A DNA stretch of 64,000 nt from Shewanella cyperi (lineage in GTDB: Bacteria > Pseudomonadota > Gammaproteobacteria > Enterobacterales > Shewanellaceae), in contig NZ_CP071501.1 of NCBI RefSeq assembly GCF_017354985.1, forward strand, positions 1,321,501-1,385,500. The letters run 5' to 3'. Made by a program: the position numbers and the translations under genes. The first letter of the stretch is position 1. Each line of letters opens with the position of its first letter. The notes beneath the pieces are model-generated. The model was given only the letters and a program-made list of their open reading frames with translations, was not told the DNA's origin and ran no database searches. This document shows, one piece after another, positions 62,531 through 64,000 of the stretch.

Positions 62531-64000
62531 GTGAAACCATCCCAATATTCTTTACTGACCCTGGCCATAATGGCCTGCTTCCCGCTGGCGGCCCAACAAA
62601 TGCCGGCTGACGACAAGATTGAACGCATCATAGTGTCCGGCAGTCGGGTGATTGAAAGCATTGATGAAATTCCGGCATCTGTAACCCTTGTCGACCGGAA
62701 CACCATTGAAGAGCAAATGCTGGTCAATACCCAGCTGCAGAGCATACTCGGCCTCACTGTGCCGGGACTGTCGGCGGCGACCGGCACCAGCAGTGATTCG
62801 GGGCAGACGCTCCGTGGCCGGCAGGCGCTGATCATGATTGACGGCGTACCTCAGTCGACTCCACTGCGTGATGGTGCCCTGGGAAGCCGTACCCTGGATC
62901 CCGCCGCCATCGAGCGCATCGAGGTGATTAAGGGCGCGACCTCCATTTTCGGCAACGGCGCCGCGGGCGGGGTCATCAACTACATCACCAGGCGCCCCGG
63001 AAAGGGCGAACTGCAGGCCCGGGTGGGCGCATCGGCCAACATGAGCCTGGTCAAGGCCGAGGACACCCTGGGGCACCGCCTGGAGGCGGCGGCCGATGGC
63101 AGCCTCGGCAAATTCAGCTATGTAGTGACCCTGGCCCGTGAAGAAACCGGACTGCAGCGCGATGCCGAGGGGGACGTCATCGGCCTGCAATACGGTCTGT
63201 CCGACAACAAGGCGCAAAACCTGTTTACCAAGCTGGCCTATCAGTTCGATGGCGACAAGTCATTGCAGGCCAGTTACAGCTACTACGAGTCGCAAACCGA
63301 TTCCGATCTGGTGGATGTTGTGGGGGATGTGAATACCGGCATCAAGACCTATGCGGTAAAAAGCAGTGCCGACAACCCGCTGAAGGGCGAACCCCAGGGG
63401 CCCCGTGGCAATCACAATCTGATGCTCAAGTACACCGATGAGGAGATCTTCAGCAACACCCAGCTTACCCTGGATGCCTATGGGCAACGAATTGAAAACG
63501 TGTTCTTTTTCTCCCCGGTATTGGCGAATCCCGATGAGGGTTACGACGGCGGCCAGTCGATGATCAAGTCGGAAAAAATGGGCCTGCGGGGGCTGCTCAA
63601 CACCCAGTACCAGTGGCAGGACGTGGAAGCGATCTTTATCTATGGTACGGATCTGCTCAATGACGTCACCTCTCAGCCGCTGCTGGACGGGCGTATGTGG
63701 GTACCGGAAATGGACATGAGCAACCGCGCCTTTTTCCTGCAGACCAAGTGGGTGATCATGGATGACTTTGTTATCAAGGCCGGGATCCGCGACGAGTCGA
63801 TAGCGCTGGAAGTGGATGACTACCACACCCTCAAGCTCTGTCGTAAGGCGGATCAGTGCTCGGTGCCCATGGCGGTAAAGGGCGATACCCTGGACTACAG
63901 CGCCACCACCTATAACCTGGGATTGCGCTACACAGGCAACAGCCTGTTCTCGCCTTTCATCAACTACTCCCAGGGTGCCGACATCTCGGACATTGGCCGC
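62531..64000 (+). CDS. TonB-dependent siderophore receptor, C-terminus beyond window
   Basis: Starts at a GTG and stays open to the window end (490 codons seen). The Sec signal ends near FPLAAQQ. An N-terminal TonB-box-like IERIIVSG is followed by the plug domain (VTLVDRNTIEEQML, IMIDGVPQSTPLRDGAL, IERIEVIKGATSIFGNGAAGGVINYITRRP). Beta-barrel strands follow. It imports ferric siderophores across the outer membrane, and the Fur box upstream fits iron repression. The ligand is not defined. Confidence 0.9.
   Translation, partial: MKPSQYSLLTLAIMACFPLAAQQMPADDKIERIIVSGSRVIESIDEIPASVTLVDRNTIEEQMLVNTQLQSILGLTVPGLSAATGTSSDSGQTLRGRQALIMIDGVPQSTPLRDGALGSRTLDPAAIERIEVIKGATSIFGNGAAGGVINYITRRPGKGELQARVGASANMSLVKAEDTLGHRLEAAADGSLGKFSYVVTLAREETGLQRDAEGDVIGLQYGLSDNKAQNLFTKLAYQFDGDKSLQASYSYYESQTDSDLVDVVGDVNTGIKTYAVKSSADNPLKGEPQGPRGNHNLMLKYTDEEIFSNTQLTLDAYGQRIENVFFFSPVLANPDEGYDGGQSMIKSEKMGLRGLLNTQYQWQDVEAIFIYGTDLLNDVTSQPLLDGRMWVPEMDMSNRAFFLQTKWVIMDDFVIKAGIRDESIALEVDDYHTLKLCRKADQCSVPMAVKGDTLDYSATTYNLGLRYTGNSLFSPFINYSQGADISDIGR

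Noticed and set aside
1..64000. tRNA or rRNA genes
   Set aside because: None seen on either strand by eye; a tRNAscan-SE run would settle this.

Overview
The window looks like a chromosomal segment of a GC-rich gammaproteobacterium of the Shewanella group. The evidence is two LiuR-type branched-chain amino acid catabolic operons, an H-NS gene next to etfBA, secreted M9 and S9 peptidases, paired periplasmic amidohydrolases, MetJ, Fur and FNR sites, and E. coli-like YbiT, MetA, ProS, RcsF and TrmO. The genus is inferred from gene content and was not tested by a search.

Layout. 1-11.5 kb: patatin-like phospholipase (cut by the window edge), proS, an array of four ~126-bp tandem repeats, a degenerate GGDEF membrane protein, a hexapeptide acetyltransferase, trmO, rcsF, two secreted amidohydrolases and hns. 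11.7-16.5 kb: etfBA, a lysine riboswitch in front of an NhaC-family transporter, tdk and a GNAT gene. 16.5-20.9 kb: a copper nitrite reductase cluster (nirK, an unknown periplasmic protein, Sco1, PCu(A)C and a Crp/Fnr regulator) with an FNR-type box upstream of nirK. 21-26.5 kb: a secreted M9 metallopeptidase, a single integron gene cassette with its own attC, and a complete IS1595-type element with an 8-bp target duplication. 26.5-37.4 kb: leucine/isovalerate operon liuRABCDE-scoAB with divergent prpE. 37.7-45.3 kb: gnd, menA, an SDR, tesB-ybaY-nucleotidyltransferase, ompW (FNR box) and metA (MetJ box). 45.4-53.3 kb: valine/isoleucine operon of ivdABCDEFG type behind a perfect LiuR-like palindrome. 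53.4-64 kb: S9 peptidase, MATE pump with the remnant of a convergent merR gene, a solute-binding-like protein, ybiT, a VOC protein, a DUF6445-like protein, a DUF1415 protein and a Fur-boxed TonB receptor cut by the window edge.

How it works together. The two LiuR-marked operons, ETF and PrpE form one acyl-CoA catabolic network: acyl-CoA dehydrogenases pass electrons to ETF, and leucine, isoleucine and valine carbon ends as acetyl-CoA, acetoacetate and propionyl-CoA. The nirK cluster joins a Tat-exported nitrite reductase, two copper-delivery proteins and its likely regulator. The most unusual items are the tandem repeat array with micro-ORFs and promoter-like motifs, the lone integron cassette at a non-canonical site, a terminator whose U-tract abuts the next gene's Shine-Dalgarno in the nirK cluster, and a 97-bp duplication spanning the MATE/merR junction.
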